From contig CBDCSF010000013.1 in assembly GCA_965221445.1 (NCBI GenBank), positions 2,976,001 through 3,040,000 on the forward strand: 64,000 bases of DNA, read 5' to 3'. Position numbers and translations under genes: made by a program. Below the pieces are notes generated by a model. It saw nothing but the letters and a program-made list of their open reading frames with translations, was not told where the DNA came from and did not search any database. Position 1 is the first letter of the stretch, and every line of letters starts with the position of its first letter. This document shows, in pieces, positions 52,842 through 61,957 of this stretch. This DNA comes from MPNP01 sp965221445 (GTDB taxonomy: Bacteria; Pseudomonadota; Alphaproteobacteria; Rhodobacterales; Rhodobacteraceae).

Positions 52842-54350
52842 GTGTTGCTGAAACTATCGTCTATAAATCGGTCTTTTGGAGCTATTCAGGCACTAAAAAA
52901 TGCTGATTTTGAAATTGGCGAATCCGAGGTCATGGGGCTGGTAGGGGAAAATGGTGCCGGCAAGTCAACTCTAGTTAAGATCATCGGAGGATTTGACGAT
53001 GGCTTTTCAGGTGAATACACCCTGGATGGTGTTCCTGTCAGGTTCTCGAATCCATCGCGGGCAGAAAAAGCGGGAATAGCTATTGCACAGCAGGAATTAA
53101 GTCTTATTCCCGCCATGTCTGTCGCCGAGAATATTTTTTTGGTTGGAGACAATGTACCATTGTTCGCTACAAAAAAATCCCTTGCATCACGAGCCAAACC
53201 ATTTTTGGAGGAGGTAGGGCTTGATGCAGTTGACCCGTCAATAGCTGTAAACCGTCTTTCGGTTGGAGAACAGCAACTTGTTGAAGTTGCAAGTTTGCTT
53301 GCACACGACCCCAGGGTCTTGATACTGGATGAGCCAACAGCAGCACTGGGTGAAACCGATAGCATGCGTATACTTGAAATGGTTGAGAGACTGGCAGCCA
53401 ACGGCAAGTCAATTATCTATGTCAGTCATAGGTTGGATGAAATCTTCAAGATATGCCACCGAATAATCGTTCTAAGGGATGGGATGAGTCAGGAACCACG
53501 CAAGGCATCTGAATTAAACGTACATTCCCTTGTTGAATCCATGCTTGGTCGTGAACTGGAAAACATGTTTCCTGAAAGAACAAAGATAAAACGGATCGAA
53601 CCGTTGTTGGAAGTATGTGACTTGTGGTCGGACGCGACGGTAGAACCATTCAATTTTGAAGTTTATCCAGGTGAAATTCTTGGTCTTGCAGGCCAACTCG
53701 GGAGCGGCTCTGGAGATATACTCTCCGCCATGGGAGGGGCCAGTGGTACACGTCAGGGAACCATAAAGTTTCAGGGAAAAGAGTTTTTACCCAGATCACA
53801 GAAGGAAGCCATAAAGGCAGGTATTGCTTATTGTTCCGACGACCGCAAACTTGATGGGCTGTTCCTGGGTCGACCAATCAAGGAAAATCTTACCTCACCT
53901 GCATTGGGCAGAATTTCAACCTACGGCTTTCTTAAACATAAATCTGAAGAAAGGTTGTCATTAGGAAATGCTGAAAAATTCACAGTTGATGTAACCCGAA
54001 TGCGCACCGAAGCTGGTTTGCTCTCAGGGGGTAATCAGCAGAAGGTTGCACTGGGTAAATGGCTTTCGATAGAACCGAACATTATTATGGTCAATGAACC
54101 AACACGTGGTGTTGATGTTGGTGCCCGAGCCGAAATCTACAGCAAACTTCGAGACTTTGCGAATGAAGGTAAGGCTGTTATATTTGCTTCAACCGATATC
54201 CAGGAGATCACAGGACTGTCAGACCGTATCATAACTTTCTATCGGGGAATGCAAATCGGCGAGATAGCACAGGAAGATATTTCAGCTGCTACTGTCCTTG
54301 AGCAAATAACGCATCCTTTTGGGGTACAACAAGAGGTCAAAACGGCATGA
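52842..54350 (+). CDS. Sugar ABC transporter ATPase with two nucleotide-binding domains (RbsA/XylG type)
   Basis: 502-aa fused ATPase. First domain: GENGAGKST Walker A, LSVGEQQLVEVASLL signature, LILDEPTAAL Walker B. Second domain: GQLGSGSGD, a degenerate Walker A as usual in this family, LSGGNQQKVALGKWL signature, and IIMVNEPTRGVDVGA. Start GTG at 52842 (an ATG two bases upstream is out of frame). Its stop overlaps the next gene's start by 4 bp (ATGA). It powers the two permeases downstream. Confidence 0.92.
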   Translation: MLLKLSSINRSFGAIQALKNADFEIGESEVMGLVGENGAGKSTLVKIIGGFDDGFSGEYTLDGVPVRFSNPSRAEKAGIAIAQQELSLIPAMSVAENIFLVGDNVPLFATKKSLASRAKPFLEEVGLDAVDPSIAVNRLSVGEQQLVEVASLLAHDPRVLILDEPTAALGETDSMRILEMVERLAANGKSIIYVSHRLDEIFKICHRIIVLRDGMSQEPRKASELNVHSLVESMLGRELENMFPERTKIKRIEPLLEVCDLWSDATVEPFNFEVYPGEILGLAGQLGSGSGDILSAMGGASGTRQGTIKFQGKEFLPRSQKEAIKAGIAYCSDDRKLDGLFLGRPIKENLTSPALGRISTYGFLKHKSEERLSLGNAEKFTVDVTRMRTEAGLLSGGNQQKVALGKWLSIEPNIIMVNEPTRGVDVGARAEIYSKLRDFANEGKAVIFASTDIQEITGLSDRIITFYRGMQIGEIAQEDISAATVLEQITHPFGVQQEVKTA

Positions 54351-55372
54351 GCAATGGTTTGATTGCAGGTGCTAGAGAAAGAGGTCTAGGATTTGTTGAC
54401 CGTCTCGTTCGTGACTACTCCGTATTGGTGGTCTGCCTGATTGGACTGTTTCTCATTGTTTTTATTGTTGGAATGGCAACAGCCCCGAACTTCCTAACCA
54501 TCTTCAATTTTAAAACAATAATCCGAGACGCAGCACTTGTGGGAATTATGGCCATTGGTCTGACATTTGTTACCTTGTCAGGAAATTTCTTTCTTCTTTC
54601 CATGAAAGAGACAGCAGCTCTTTGTATCATATGCTTTGCCACTTCCATGTCGGCCGGTTACGGTTTCGAAATTTCGTTTCTACTTACCATCGGGATTGCT
54701 ATCATTGCCGGTGCAGCTCAAGGTTCGTTGATTGGTCTTGGAGGGAACCCAATCGTTGTTACCCTGGGTGCTGCAGGATTATTGTTTGGATTAGGTTCCT
54801 GGTGGAGTGACAACCTGGTGGTTTCATTTAGAAGGCCTCATGGCGCTGAATGGCTCGGAACCGGATCATTTCTGGGTCTGCCAAATATCACAATAGCATT
54901 TATCTTGATTGCGATTTCTGCTGAATTTGTCCTTCGTTATACAAATTTTGGTAGGCAGGTTTACCTGATTGGATCAAATAGGGCTGCGGGGAAGGCTACT
55001 GGGCATGAAAATTTTGCTATGGCAATCAAGGTTTGCATTATTGCATCAGTTTGTTCTGCCTTTGTGGCAATAGCTTTTTCTGCACAAGTATCTAGTGCGC
55101 ATGTCAACTATTTCTCTTCAGAATTTGGCTCATCAGGTGATATGACGATTATGGTTATCGCAACTGTAATGGTTGGAGGTAATTCCATCATGGGGGGCTT
55201 TGGCTCCACCCTTCGCACCAGTTTGGGGGCTATATTTATATCCACAGTGGACAACATGATGGTTCTGCATGGTTTCAACAGTGGTCCCCGAGTTTTGGCT
55301 GTTGGGCTCATGATAGTGTTTTCCATAATCGTATTCGCTCTTGCCAGACGTGGGTCTAGAGCGCAGGAATAG
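54347..55372 (+). CDS. Sugar ABC transporter permease (RbsC type), first
   Basis: 341-aa inner-membrane permease of the BPD_transp_2 group, with about ten membrane segments. FVTLSGNFFLLSMKE is the characteristic segment after the first conserved loop, and VYLIGSNRAAGKATGHENFAM is the coupling region contacting the ATPase. ATGA overlap with the ATPase gene. Unlike the ribose system, which uses one RbsC, this operon has two different permeases, implying a heterodimeric pore. Confidence 0.9.
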   Translation: MSNGLIAGARERGLGFVDRLVRDYSVLVVCLIGLFLIVFIVGMATAPNFLTIFNFKTIIRDAALVGIMAIGLTFVTLSGNFFLLSMKETAALCIICFATSMSAGYGFEISFLLTIGIAIIAGAAQGSLIGLGGNPIVVTLGAAGLLFGLGSWWSDNLVVSFRRPHGAEWLGTGSFLGLPNITIAFILIAISAEFVLRYTNFGRQVYLIGSNRAAGKATGHENFAMAIKVCIIASVCSAFVAIAFSAQVSSAHVNYFSSEFGSSGDMTIMVIATVMVGGNSIMGGFGSTLRTSLGAIFISTVDNMMVLHGFNSGPRVLAVGLMIVFSIIVFALARRGSRAQE

Positions 55373-55384
55373 GAGACCAGTAAG

Positions 55385-56416
55385 GTGAACAAGATAAGGA
55401 ATTGGGTTGTCGAAAACCACGATTTGGCCTTTGCCATCCTTCTGGCAGTCTGCGTTTACGGTTATTTTGCCTTTACCAATGATTTGTTTGCAACTCATCG
55501 AACGACTTTTGCGATTATGGAACGTTTTGCAGTACTAGGTTTAGTTGGACTAGCACTCACATTATGTATTATTGCCGGTGAAATTGATCTATCGATCGGA
55601 TCAAATGCTGCCTTGGCAGCAGTTATAGTCGTACGTTTTACCGATAGTTTGGGTGCAGTCACTGCGCTTTTGATTGCTGTTGCTATTTCGACATCCATTG
55701 GAATCATCCAAGGTTACTTCATTGCGTATCTTCGGGTAAGAGCAATTGTACTTACTGTAGGTACTTTAATGTTACTCAGGGGTGTGGCATTGTTCGCAGC
55801 TGAAGAAAAAACCGTGATGCTCACAGATTTCAGAGTACCGGATTTCATTACAACAAAGATGCTGGGTTATTTTTCTCCAGCGAGTATTCTCGTGATTATC
55901 ATGTTCGTACTCGTGGGTATTTTTATGAACTATACGAGATTCGGACGTGAAATCTACGCCATTGGTGGTGCCAGAAAGGAAGCTCTTGCAGCAGGTGTCA
56001 ATTTGAAACGACCAATGATTATTGTTTTTGCGATTTCTGGATTCTGTGCCGGTCTTGGAGGTATTATTATTGGTCTTCGATCAGGTACCGCTCAGGCTCT
56101 GGGCCTCCAGTATCTGCTTCTCGCCGGTACGGTTGCCGCATTTATTGGAGGTGTATCGATTTTAGGTGGAAAAGGTGGTGTTATCGGGGCAGCAATAGGT
56201 ACCCTGACAGTTAACTTCTTGAATACTGGGCTAGTATTTAATGTTACCCCCGCATTCATGGTACAACTCTATCTCGGGGTTCTACTGATGATTGTAATCA
56301 TGTTCCAAACCGGAAGTAGAATATTCGATGAAAATCAACGTCGTAGACAAATACTTGCAGATGTGGATGCTAGGCGAGGTCCATTGTTGGCACGGCGTCA
56401 GACAGGACCTCCATGA
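55385..56416 (+). CDS. Sugar ABC transporter permease (RbsC type), second
   Basis: 343-aa BPD_transp_2 permease. LTLCIIAGEIDLSIGSNAAL is the family signature, and IYAIGGARKEALAAGVNLKR is the ATPase-coupling loop; GGVSILGGKGGVIGAAIGTL follows. GTG start at 55385, 12 bp after the first permease. The C-terminus is Arg-rich (QRRRQILADVDARRG). It is the last transporter gene; the regulator follows after 137 bp. Confidence 0.9.
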   Translation: MNKIRNWVVENHDLAFAILLAVCVYGYFAFTNDLFATHRTTFAIMERFAVLGLVGLALTLCIIAGEIDLSIGSNAALAAVIVVRFTDSLGAVTALLIAVAISTSIGIIQGYFIAYLRVRAIVLTVGTLMLLRGVALFAAEEKTVMLTDFRVPDFITTKMLGYFSPASILVIIMFVLVGIFMNYTRFGREIYAIGGARKEALAAGVNLKRPMIIVFAISGFCAGLGGIIIGLRSGTAQALGLQYLLLAGTVAAFIGGVSILGGKGGVIGAAIGTLTVNFLNTGLVFNVTPAFMVQLYLGVLLMIVIMFQTGSRIFDENQRRRQILADVDARRGPLLARRQTGPP

Positions 56417-56451
56417 ATACAAATCTAGAAATACAAAGATTTGGTTGATTG

Positions 56452-56476
56452 TATGGCCAAATCGGATATTTTATAT
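56452..56476. promoter_or_regulatory. Putative operator B upstream of the regulator gene
   Basis: Read on the minus strand: ATATAAAATATCC, then GATTTGGCCATA; 22 of 25 positions equal operator A (51586-51610). It lies 77 bp before the regulator ATG and after the last permease gene, where autoregulation would act. Confidence 0.65.
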
Positions 56477-56553
56477 TCGATAGTCAGATTGCTGTGTTGT
56501 GTACCACATCAATGACAACTTTAATGGTCCATTCATAAGATAGTTTCTATTCA

Positions 56554-58323
56554 ATGTACAACAGGAATAAGCCTGAAGGTCCCTACGAGACTGAAGACAG
56601 GCGTTGGCAGCCAGAAGTATCCGGTAGGGAAATTTCACAACTGTTGGATTTCATTGATCAATTTCAGAATGAAGCAGAATTATCCCTTTCACTAAAGGCT
56701 GGGTACAGTGAGTTGAGGATTCTTACTGAACTAATGCGGAACCATCTCAGTGGGAAAATGTCCACTAGCAGTTCCTTGGTATGGGTATCTGGAATGTCCT
56801 ATGGTACTGCCAAGCGTGCCCTCGCAAAAATAGAAGAACGCGGCCTTATCGTAAGACGCCCAAAAACTTCAACGGGCAAGTCATTTTCTCTTCATCCATC
56901 ACCCAAACTCATTCAGGAGTGGCAAGAATTCACTCGTCGGGCCCGATCACTTTTTGGTGGGCTTGTCGAACCAGTTGGTGGTTCCGAAAATCGCCATGCA
57001 GAATATTATTATGGGGCTTCATATGCTGGCAGTAATACTCTAACTCCTCTTTCGGTTTTCAATACCAAACTTCCAATTCGTGGTGAGCTCAGGTTATTGG
57101 TCCATGCAGACCCAACTTTTATGGCAATGCATGCATTAAGAAAACAACTGGAAACCATTTTTGGCGTTAGAATCTGGAGTAGAGCCCTTTCCATCGACAG
57201 GCTTCGAGAAGAAATATTGAATAACGCAAATGCACGTGTTTCACGCTACGATATTATTGCCTGTGATCTGCCGTGGTTTGGTGAAATGGCGGAGGCTGGG
57301 CGTTTTCTACCGGTGGATTCTTTCATTTCTGCAAGTTCCCTAGATCTTTCTGATTTCCATTCGGTAGCCTTGGCAAGCACACGCTACAAAGGCAGGCAGT
57401 ATGGGATCCCTGTTCAGACAACACCTGAACTACTAGTATGCAGACGTGATTTACTGGAGGAAAAGGGGCTTAAGCCACCTCGAACAATCTCCGAAACAAT
57501 TGCGACAGCAAAAACCTTGCATGATCCTTTCAGAGGGGTTGCAGGCATTGCCTGGAATGCAGCCAGAGGTACCCCACTTGGCCATTCCTTCCTATTCATT
57601 ATTGCCGCTTTAGGCCAGCCGGTACTTGATCTACAAAAAATAAATGGTGAATTTGATTGTGAAAATGTTGATGGCAGTTGTTTTCGACCGAAATTTGATT
57701 CTCCTGAAGCAAAGGAAGCAGCAGAGTATTTACTGGAATTACTTAATGTATCACCAAATGGGATATTAAATATGTCATGGTACGAGAGAGCTCGCTGTTT
57801 CGCTGATGGGAAAGCTGCTATGGCCTATTCAGCGACATTATTGGCCCCACTTTTTGAACTCAACAGGGAATCCAAAGCCTATAATAATACAGAATATAGG
57901 CCACACCCGGTAGGTATGAATGGACACCCCATAGCTCCAGTCGGTGGTTATGCTCTTGCTATACCCTCAAATATTGATCCTGTAAGAATAAATGCAGCCT
58001 GGGATGCCTTAGCTACATTGACCTCCGCACAGGCCATCAAACTATATATCGAAAACGGCAGTTTGGTAAGCCCAAGGTTCAGCGTTAGCAGCGACCCTGA
58101 AGTTCAGCAAATATCACCCCTGATCACCATTGTGGATAAAATGGCACGTGAAGGAGTACTACAGGTGTGGCCTCGCCCACCAGTTCCCGAAATTGTGTAT
58201 ATCATTGATATTGCCGGAGAAGAATTGCATGACATGCTGCTTGGACAAAAAACCGTATCTACAGCGTTAAGCAATGCACAAAAACGTGCTGATGATTTAA
58301 TGCGGGCAAGAGGTCACTATTAA
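56554..58323 (+). CDS. Winged-helix regulator fused to a MalE-like (SBP_bac_1) binding-protein domain
   Basis: 589-aa protein. Residues about 45-125 form a winged helix: LRILTELMRNHLSG, recognition-helix region SYGTAKRALAKIEERGLIV, and a wing with RRPKTSTGKSFSL. After a linker, residues about 175-585 form a complete family-1 extracellular solute-binding domain: LRLLVHADPTFMAMHALRKQ, YDIIACDLPWFGEMAEAGRF, YGIPVQTTPELLVCRRDLLE, ADGKAAMAYSATLLAP and PVGGYALAIP. There is no signal peptide, so the binding domain is cytoplasmic and should sense the imported sugar. It follows the ABC operon and shares a near-identical upstream element with it. Whether it activates or represses cannot be read from sequence. 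Confidence 0.83.
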   Translation: MYNRNKPEGPYETEDRRWQPEVSGREISQLLDFIDQFQNEAELSLSLKAGYSELRILTELMRNHLSGKMSTSSSLVWVSGMSYGTAKRALAKIEERGLIVRRPKTSTGKSFSLHPSPKLIQEWQEFTRRARSLFGGLVEPVGGSENRHAEYYYGASYAGSNTLTPLSVFNTKLPIRGELRLLVHADPTFMAMHALRKQLETIFGVRIWSRALSIDRLREEILNNANARVSRYDIIACDLPWFGEMAEAGRFLPVDSFISASSLDLSDFHSVALASTRYKGRQYGIPVQTTPELLVCRRDLLEEKGLKPPRTISETIATAKTLHDPFRGVAGIAWNAARGTPLGHSFLFIIAALGQPVLDLQKINGEFDCENVDGSCFRPKFDSPEAKEAAEYLLELLNVSPNGILNMSWYERARCFADGKAAMAYSATLLAPLFELNRESKAYNNTEYRPHPVGMNGHPIAPVGGYALAIPSNIDPVRINAAWDALATLTSAQAIKLYIENGSLVSPRFSVSSDPEVQQISPLITIVDKMAREGVLQVWPRPPVPEIVYIIDIAGEELHDMLLGQKTVSTALSNAQKRADDLMRARGHY

Positions 58324-58395
58324 AGAAAATAGAAAGTATTAATCCAGACTACTATTATCCCTGGAAAAATTAATTTTCCCAGTCATAATCATTAC

Positions 58396-58953
58396 TCAAC
58401 CGTTTTCTGATTTAACCAAGACAAAATCATGGACTACATGATAAAAGGGTGACGTCATACCGCTGGAAGCAATTTTTTCAGGATCCTCAATCCAATCAAA
58501 CTTGGCCATCAAGCTTTCCTTTACACCAAAAACTGCATCAGAATGAATGTAGGGATCATCGGGGTCAAAAATATGGGTAGTCAGGCTTTTATATCCATCA
58601 GCTGAAATGATATAGTGGAGATGGGCAGGACGGTAACAGTGCCGCCCTAGGGCAGCAAGCAGTTTGCCTACTGGCCCATCACTTGGGATCGGATAGAATT
58701 TTGGTTTAACAGCCTTGAACCAGTAGGTTCCATCTTGCGAAGTTCTAAATACTCCTCGCAAATTGAAATCTGGCTGAATTCCTTTTTGTTGCACGTCATA
58801 AAAGCCTTCATCATTTGCTTGCCAAACATCAAGTTTGGCTCCACCAATCGGGGCACCAATCGGATCCAGAATTTGACCCTGAACCAGCATTGGCTCCCCT
58901 TTCTGATCAAGGCAGATCTCCGAACCCATCTCAAGCTCGGGAGCATCAGCCAC
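58396..58953 (-). pseudogene. Intradiol ring-cleavage dioxygenase, N-terminally truncated
   Basis: 185 residues matching the catalytic C-terminal part of catechol/hydroxyquinol 1,2-dioxygenases. The strand DPIGAPIGGAKLDVWQANDEGFYDVQ gives the first iron Tyr (in two blocks: LDVWQANDEGFYDVQ), then HCYRPAHLHYIISADGYKSL gives Tyr and two His ligands; TTHIFDPDDPYIHSDAVFGV follows. The iron set is complete, but the roughly 100-residue N-terminal helical domain (dimer and lipid tunnel) is absent. Homology starts at APELEMGSEI, directly at the CACGTG junction. A GTG at 58953 could start a fragment; activity is doubtful. Confidence 0.78.
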
Positions 58954-59847
58954 GTGACAGAAGCTGCAAGAGCAATAGGTAAAAGCCAGCCGAGCCTATC
59001 TCGTACACTATCTCTTCTGGAGAAACGTGTTGATAGACCTCTCTTTCTCAATAACAGACGCCCTTTGGTGCCAACTGAATTCTGTATCCAACTGGCAGAT
59101 GAAGGCCGTCGTATTTTGAATGCGAACAGGGCAGCAAGCAAGATTGTTTCGCGTTATATGGAGGGAAGAAGTGGGGCCGTAAGACTTGCCGGCACCCCGT
59201 TTTTCATGGATGGGGTTATTTCTGGTATGATTGCTTCCTTCCAGGCATTACATCAGGATATTCGAATCGACCAAACCTATAGCTACCCGCTGGAAATTTT
59301 TAATGAACTCAGGAATGGGGCCCTAGATATGGGAATCATTCCAATCCGAGTCTCAGAAGTTCTAGAAGAAATGTCCTTTGATCAAATTTTGAGGGGAAGA
59401 AATGTAATTACTTGTCGAGTCGGGCACGACCTAACCAAAAAATCGGTGGTGAAATTAAATGATTTAACTTCCTACCCATGGATTGCCCCACCTGCCGACA
59501 GTCCATTATATCATGATTTAAGAGCGGGGCTGGAGGGGATAGGTGTCAAGCATTTCAAGATCAGTTTCACTGGTGGAAGTTTAAGTGCGGTGATAAACAT
59601 ACTATCTGAATCAGATTCCCTCACGGTACTTCCCTATTCAGTTGTTTTCAGAATGCGTCCCCAAAACAGACTTGCTGCACTAAGTATTCGCATTGGAGAC
59701 CCGGACAGACACTTGGGTATTCTTACCATGACGAATCAACGTTTTGAACCGGCAGCCAAGCGGCTGATGAATTACATCACAACGGAATTCAAAAGTCTAA
59801 GCGCGATTATCCTTCACCATGAGCAGAACGAATTATGGCGAAAGTAA
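58954..59847 (+). pseudogene. LysR-family regulator, truncated at the HTH N-terminus
   Basis: LysR homology starts abruptly at VTEAARAIGKSQPSLSRTLS, inside the helix-turn-helix; about 20-25 residues with helix 1 are missing. The effector domain is intact (GAVRLAGTPFFMDGVISGMI, LRNGALDMGIIPIRVS, PWIAPPADSPLYHDLRAG, SLTVLPYSVVF). The frame is open back to 58735, but that stretch is antisense to the dioxygenase and is not LysR-like apart from a chance GSIS. LysR genes normally sit divergent to the catabolic gene they control, which fits loss of the shared middle part. Confidence 0.75.
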
Positions 59848-60285
59848 AATCATACCCGAGGCAACGGAATGGTAAGTACTCAATAGAATCACTGACAACA
59901 AATTCTTAAAAATTGGGTATCCATAACGATAGTGTCTCAGATCACCAACTTCGTGTTGGCCAAAAAAACAAGAACCTGTGTAGATTAATCAGTTTGGAGC
60001 ACGTCCCGATTTTAGGGAGGTGTTTTATAAGTTAGCTCTGGTTTTACCAATTCAACTAATTTTCCTGTATTTATGATTTTACTGATGTGTAAAGTGTATC
60101 AGCAATCAGGTTTAGGGCTGTTTTACATGGTCGAAATTTCATTCCCAAAAGATTGAATAAAGACCAAGAAGTACCTAATTTCAACTTCCTGAGAGCAAAT
60201 CATATATAGACAACACATTACGAAGGGATTTAGCAATCCAAATTTAGTCATTTCAATTTTCGCAAGTTTTCCATTCAGACAGTAT
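59848..60285. other. Intergenic region before tRNA-Leu
   Basis: About 440 bp, AT-rich, without a supported ORF. It should hold the promoter for tRNA-Leu and possibly tig. No hairpin or repeat stands out. Confidence 0.5.
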
Positions 60286-60370
60286 GCGGGTGTGGCGGAA
60301 ATGGTAGACGCACCAGATTTAGGATCTGGCGCTTTATTGCGTGGGGGTTCAAGTCCCTCCACCCGCACCA
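60286..60370 (+). tRNA. tRNA-Leu (anticodon TAG)
   Basis: 85-nt class II tRNA. Acceptor GCGGGTG pairs with CACCCGC, the anticodon arm CCAGA-TTTAGGA-TCTGG carries TAG (reads CTA), a long variable arm GCGCTTTATTGCG follows, and the T arm is GGGGG-TTCAAGT-CCCTC. CCA is encoded. It lies 19 bp upstream of tig, and the two may be cotranscribed. Confidence 0.97.
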
Positions 60371-60389
60371 GTTAAGATGAAAGTAACCC

Positions 60390-61931
60390 ATGGCAGATAG
60401 TCAAATCGTTTTTCAAGAAGATTTAGAAGAACCCCAGATACATGTGTCCGAAGAAGGATATAGCAGGATCTACCAACTAGGGATTTCCAATGCGCTGTTC
60501 AGAAAGAAACTGACTGAGGAAATTTTACAATATAAGGACAGGGTCAATGTCCCAGGTTTTCGTAAGGGAAAAGCTCCAATTAGTGTAATAATTAACCGTC
60601 TGCCTGAGCAAGAGAGAGATACATACCTGCAACAGCTGGTGAGAGAACAAATTGATGAGCATTTGAACGATTCAGACAAGATTGTCTTGGGGGTACCAGA
60701 GATTGATTCAGATTATTCTGGTAAGACAGGATTGGCGGCCAGAGTATCAGTATCCTACGAAGTTAGTCCAGAGGTTCCCGACATAGACTATTCCCAATAT
60801 AATCTGGTCAAGTTTATACCGCAGGACCGTACTCAGTTATTCAAGCAAATCAGGGAAGACTTCTTGACGGCAAACCCCGAGAGGATTTTGCAGGAAAGCG
60901 GTTATAAGTCTGAAGTTGGAGATATTCTTAAGGTTGACCTAACCATTGAAGCACCTGGAACTAATGCAGATGGTTTTATTGATCGGGGCAGGGAGGTTCC
61001 TGTCGCTGAGGATTCAAGTCTTTATGGTGAAGAATTCAATTCCATAGGGTTAAGTGCAGATGAGGAATTTACAATCGATTCCAAATTACCCTCTTTTTAT
61101 GAAGATTATGAGTTTGCAGGCGAACCTTGTAGGTTTATTTTCAAAGTACACGAAATTTTCAAAAACCATAAGCTTGATGAGCCGACCATTGAGATGGCCA
61201 AGAAATTTGGTTTCAAGTCAATAGAAGAATTGGACGAGGTACTTTTGGAAAGGAAGTTGCAACAATTTGAAAGTATTTCTACCAACCTTCTAAAAAACCA
61301 GTTTTCACATGCAGTGAAGAATGATTTGAACTATGACGTTCCAACAAAAGTTCTTGATAGAACAATGGAGGATATCTGGCACGAAAGAAAAGCTGCTTCG
61401 GACAAAAGTAGTGCGGAGAATCCGGTGTCCAGTCAAGAAGTTGATAAGAGTGAAAACAAGACTGAGAATGAGGCTCATGAAACGAGTGAAGAAGATTCCC
61501 ATGAAGTTGATTGGTCATCAATTGATCCTGATGAGGTAACCGAAATCAAGGATCAGGCAATGAAGGGGGTAAGGTATTTGATTCTTCTCAAGGATATTGC
61601 CAAGAAGGAAAATATCAAAGCTTCCAGGGATGAAATAGTAGATGAATGGGCATTGTTTCTTACTCGAAATTATAATACCAATGTATATGATCCGGCGAAG
61701 GATAGAAGTAAATTGAAGTTTGAACACGTTCCAGAGTATTTTGTAATAAATACCCAAAACAGAATTGTACAGTCTAGGGTGGAGACAATCTTACTGGAAA
61801 AAGTGAATTCAGTTGAAAAGAAGGTTAGTTTTAAACGACTATTAGAAATAAGAGAAATGGCGATTGATGATTTGCATGATTTGGTGGAATCAGCAGATTT
61901 TGATCAGGAAAATGGAACCGGCAAGAATTAG
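60390..61931 (+). CDS. tig: Trigger factor, peptidyl-prolyl isomerase chaperone, with acidic insertion
   Basis: 513-aa ribosome-bound chaperone, longer than the usual 430-480. The N-domain carries the ribosome-binding VPGFRKGKAP at about 53-62. The PPIase domain is at about 165-250 (VGDILKVDLTIEAPG) and the C-terminal arms follow. At about 335-385 the C-domain holds a low-complexity acidic insert rich in Glu, Ser, Asn and Asp (for example SENKTENEAHETSEEDS), not part of standard trigger factor. It is first in tig-clpP-clpX, the classical alphaproteobacterial order. Confidence 0.95.
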   Translation: MADSQIVFQEDLEEPQIHVSEEGYSRIYQLGISNALFRKKLTEEILQYKDRVNVPGFRKGKAPISVIINRLPEQERDTYLQQLVREQIDEHLNDSDKIVLGVPEIDSDYSGKTGLAARVSVSYEVSPEVPDIDYSQYNLVKFIPQDRTQLFKQIREDFLTANPERILQESGYKSEVGDILKVDLTIEAPGTNADGFIDRGREVPVAEDSSLYGEEFNSIGLSADEEFTIDSKLPSFYEDYEFAGEPCRFIFKVHEIFKNHKLDEPTIEMAKKFGFKSIEELDEVLLERKLQQFESISTNLLKNQFSHAVKNDLNYDVPTKVLDRTMEDIWHERKAASDKSSAENPVSSQEVDKSENKTENEAHETSEEDSHEVDWSSIDPDEVTEIKDQAMKGVRYLILLKDIAKKENIKASRDEIVDEWALFLTRNYNTNVYDPAKDRSKLKFEHVPEYFVINTQNRIVQSRVETILLEKVNSVEKKVSFKRLLEIREMAIDDLHDLVESADFDQENGTGKN

Positions 61932-61957
61932 CAGATGATTTTAAAGAGGCAGAAGGC

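Noticed and set aside
58735..58953. LysR frame upstream of the HTH, containing a GSIS that mimics the family motif
   Set aside because: The stretch is the exact antisense of conserved dioxygenase codons (APELEMGSEI), so the resemblance is chance.
60123..60368. 81-aa minus-strand ORF starting MRVEGLEPPRNKAPDPKSGAS
   Set aside because: It is the antisense of tRNA-Leu; this peptide is a well-known false ORF produced by tRNA genes.
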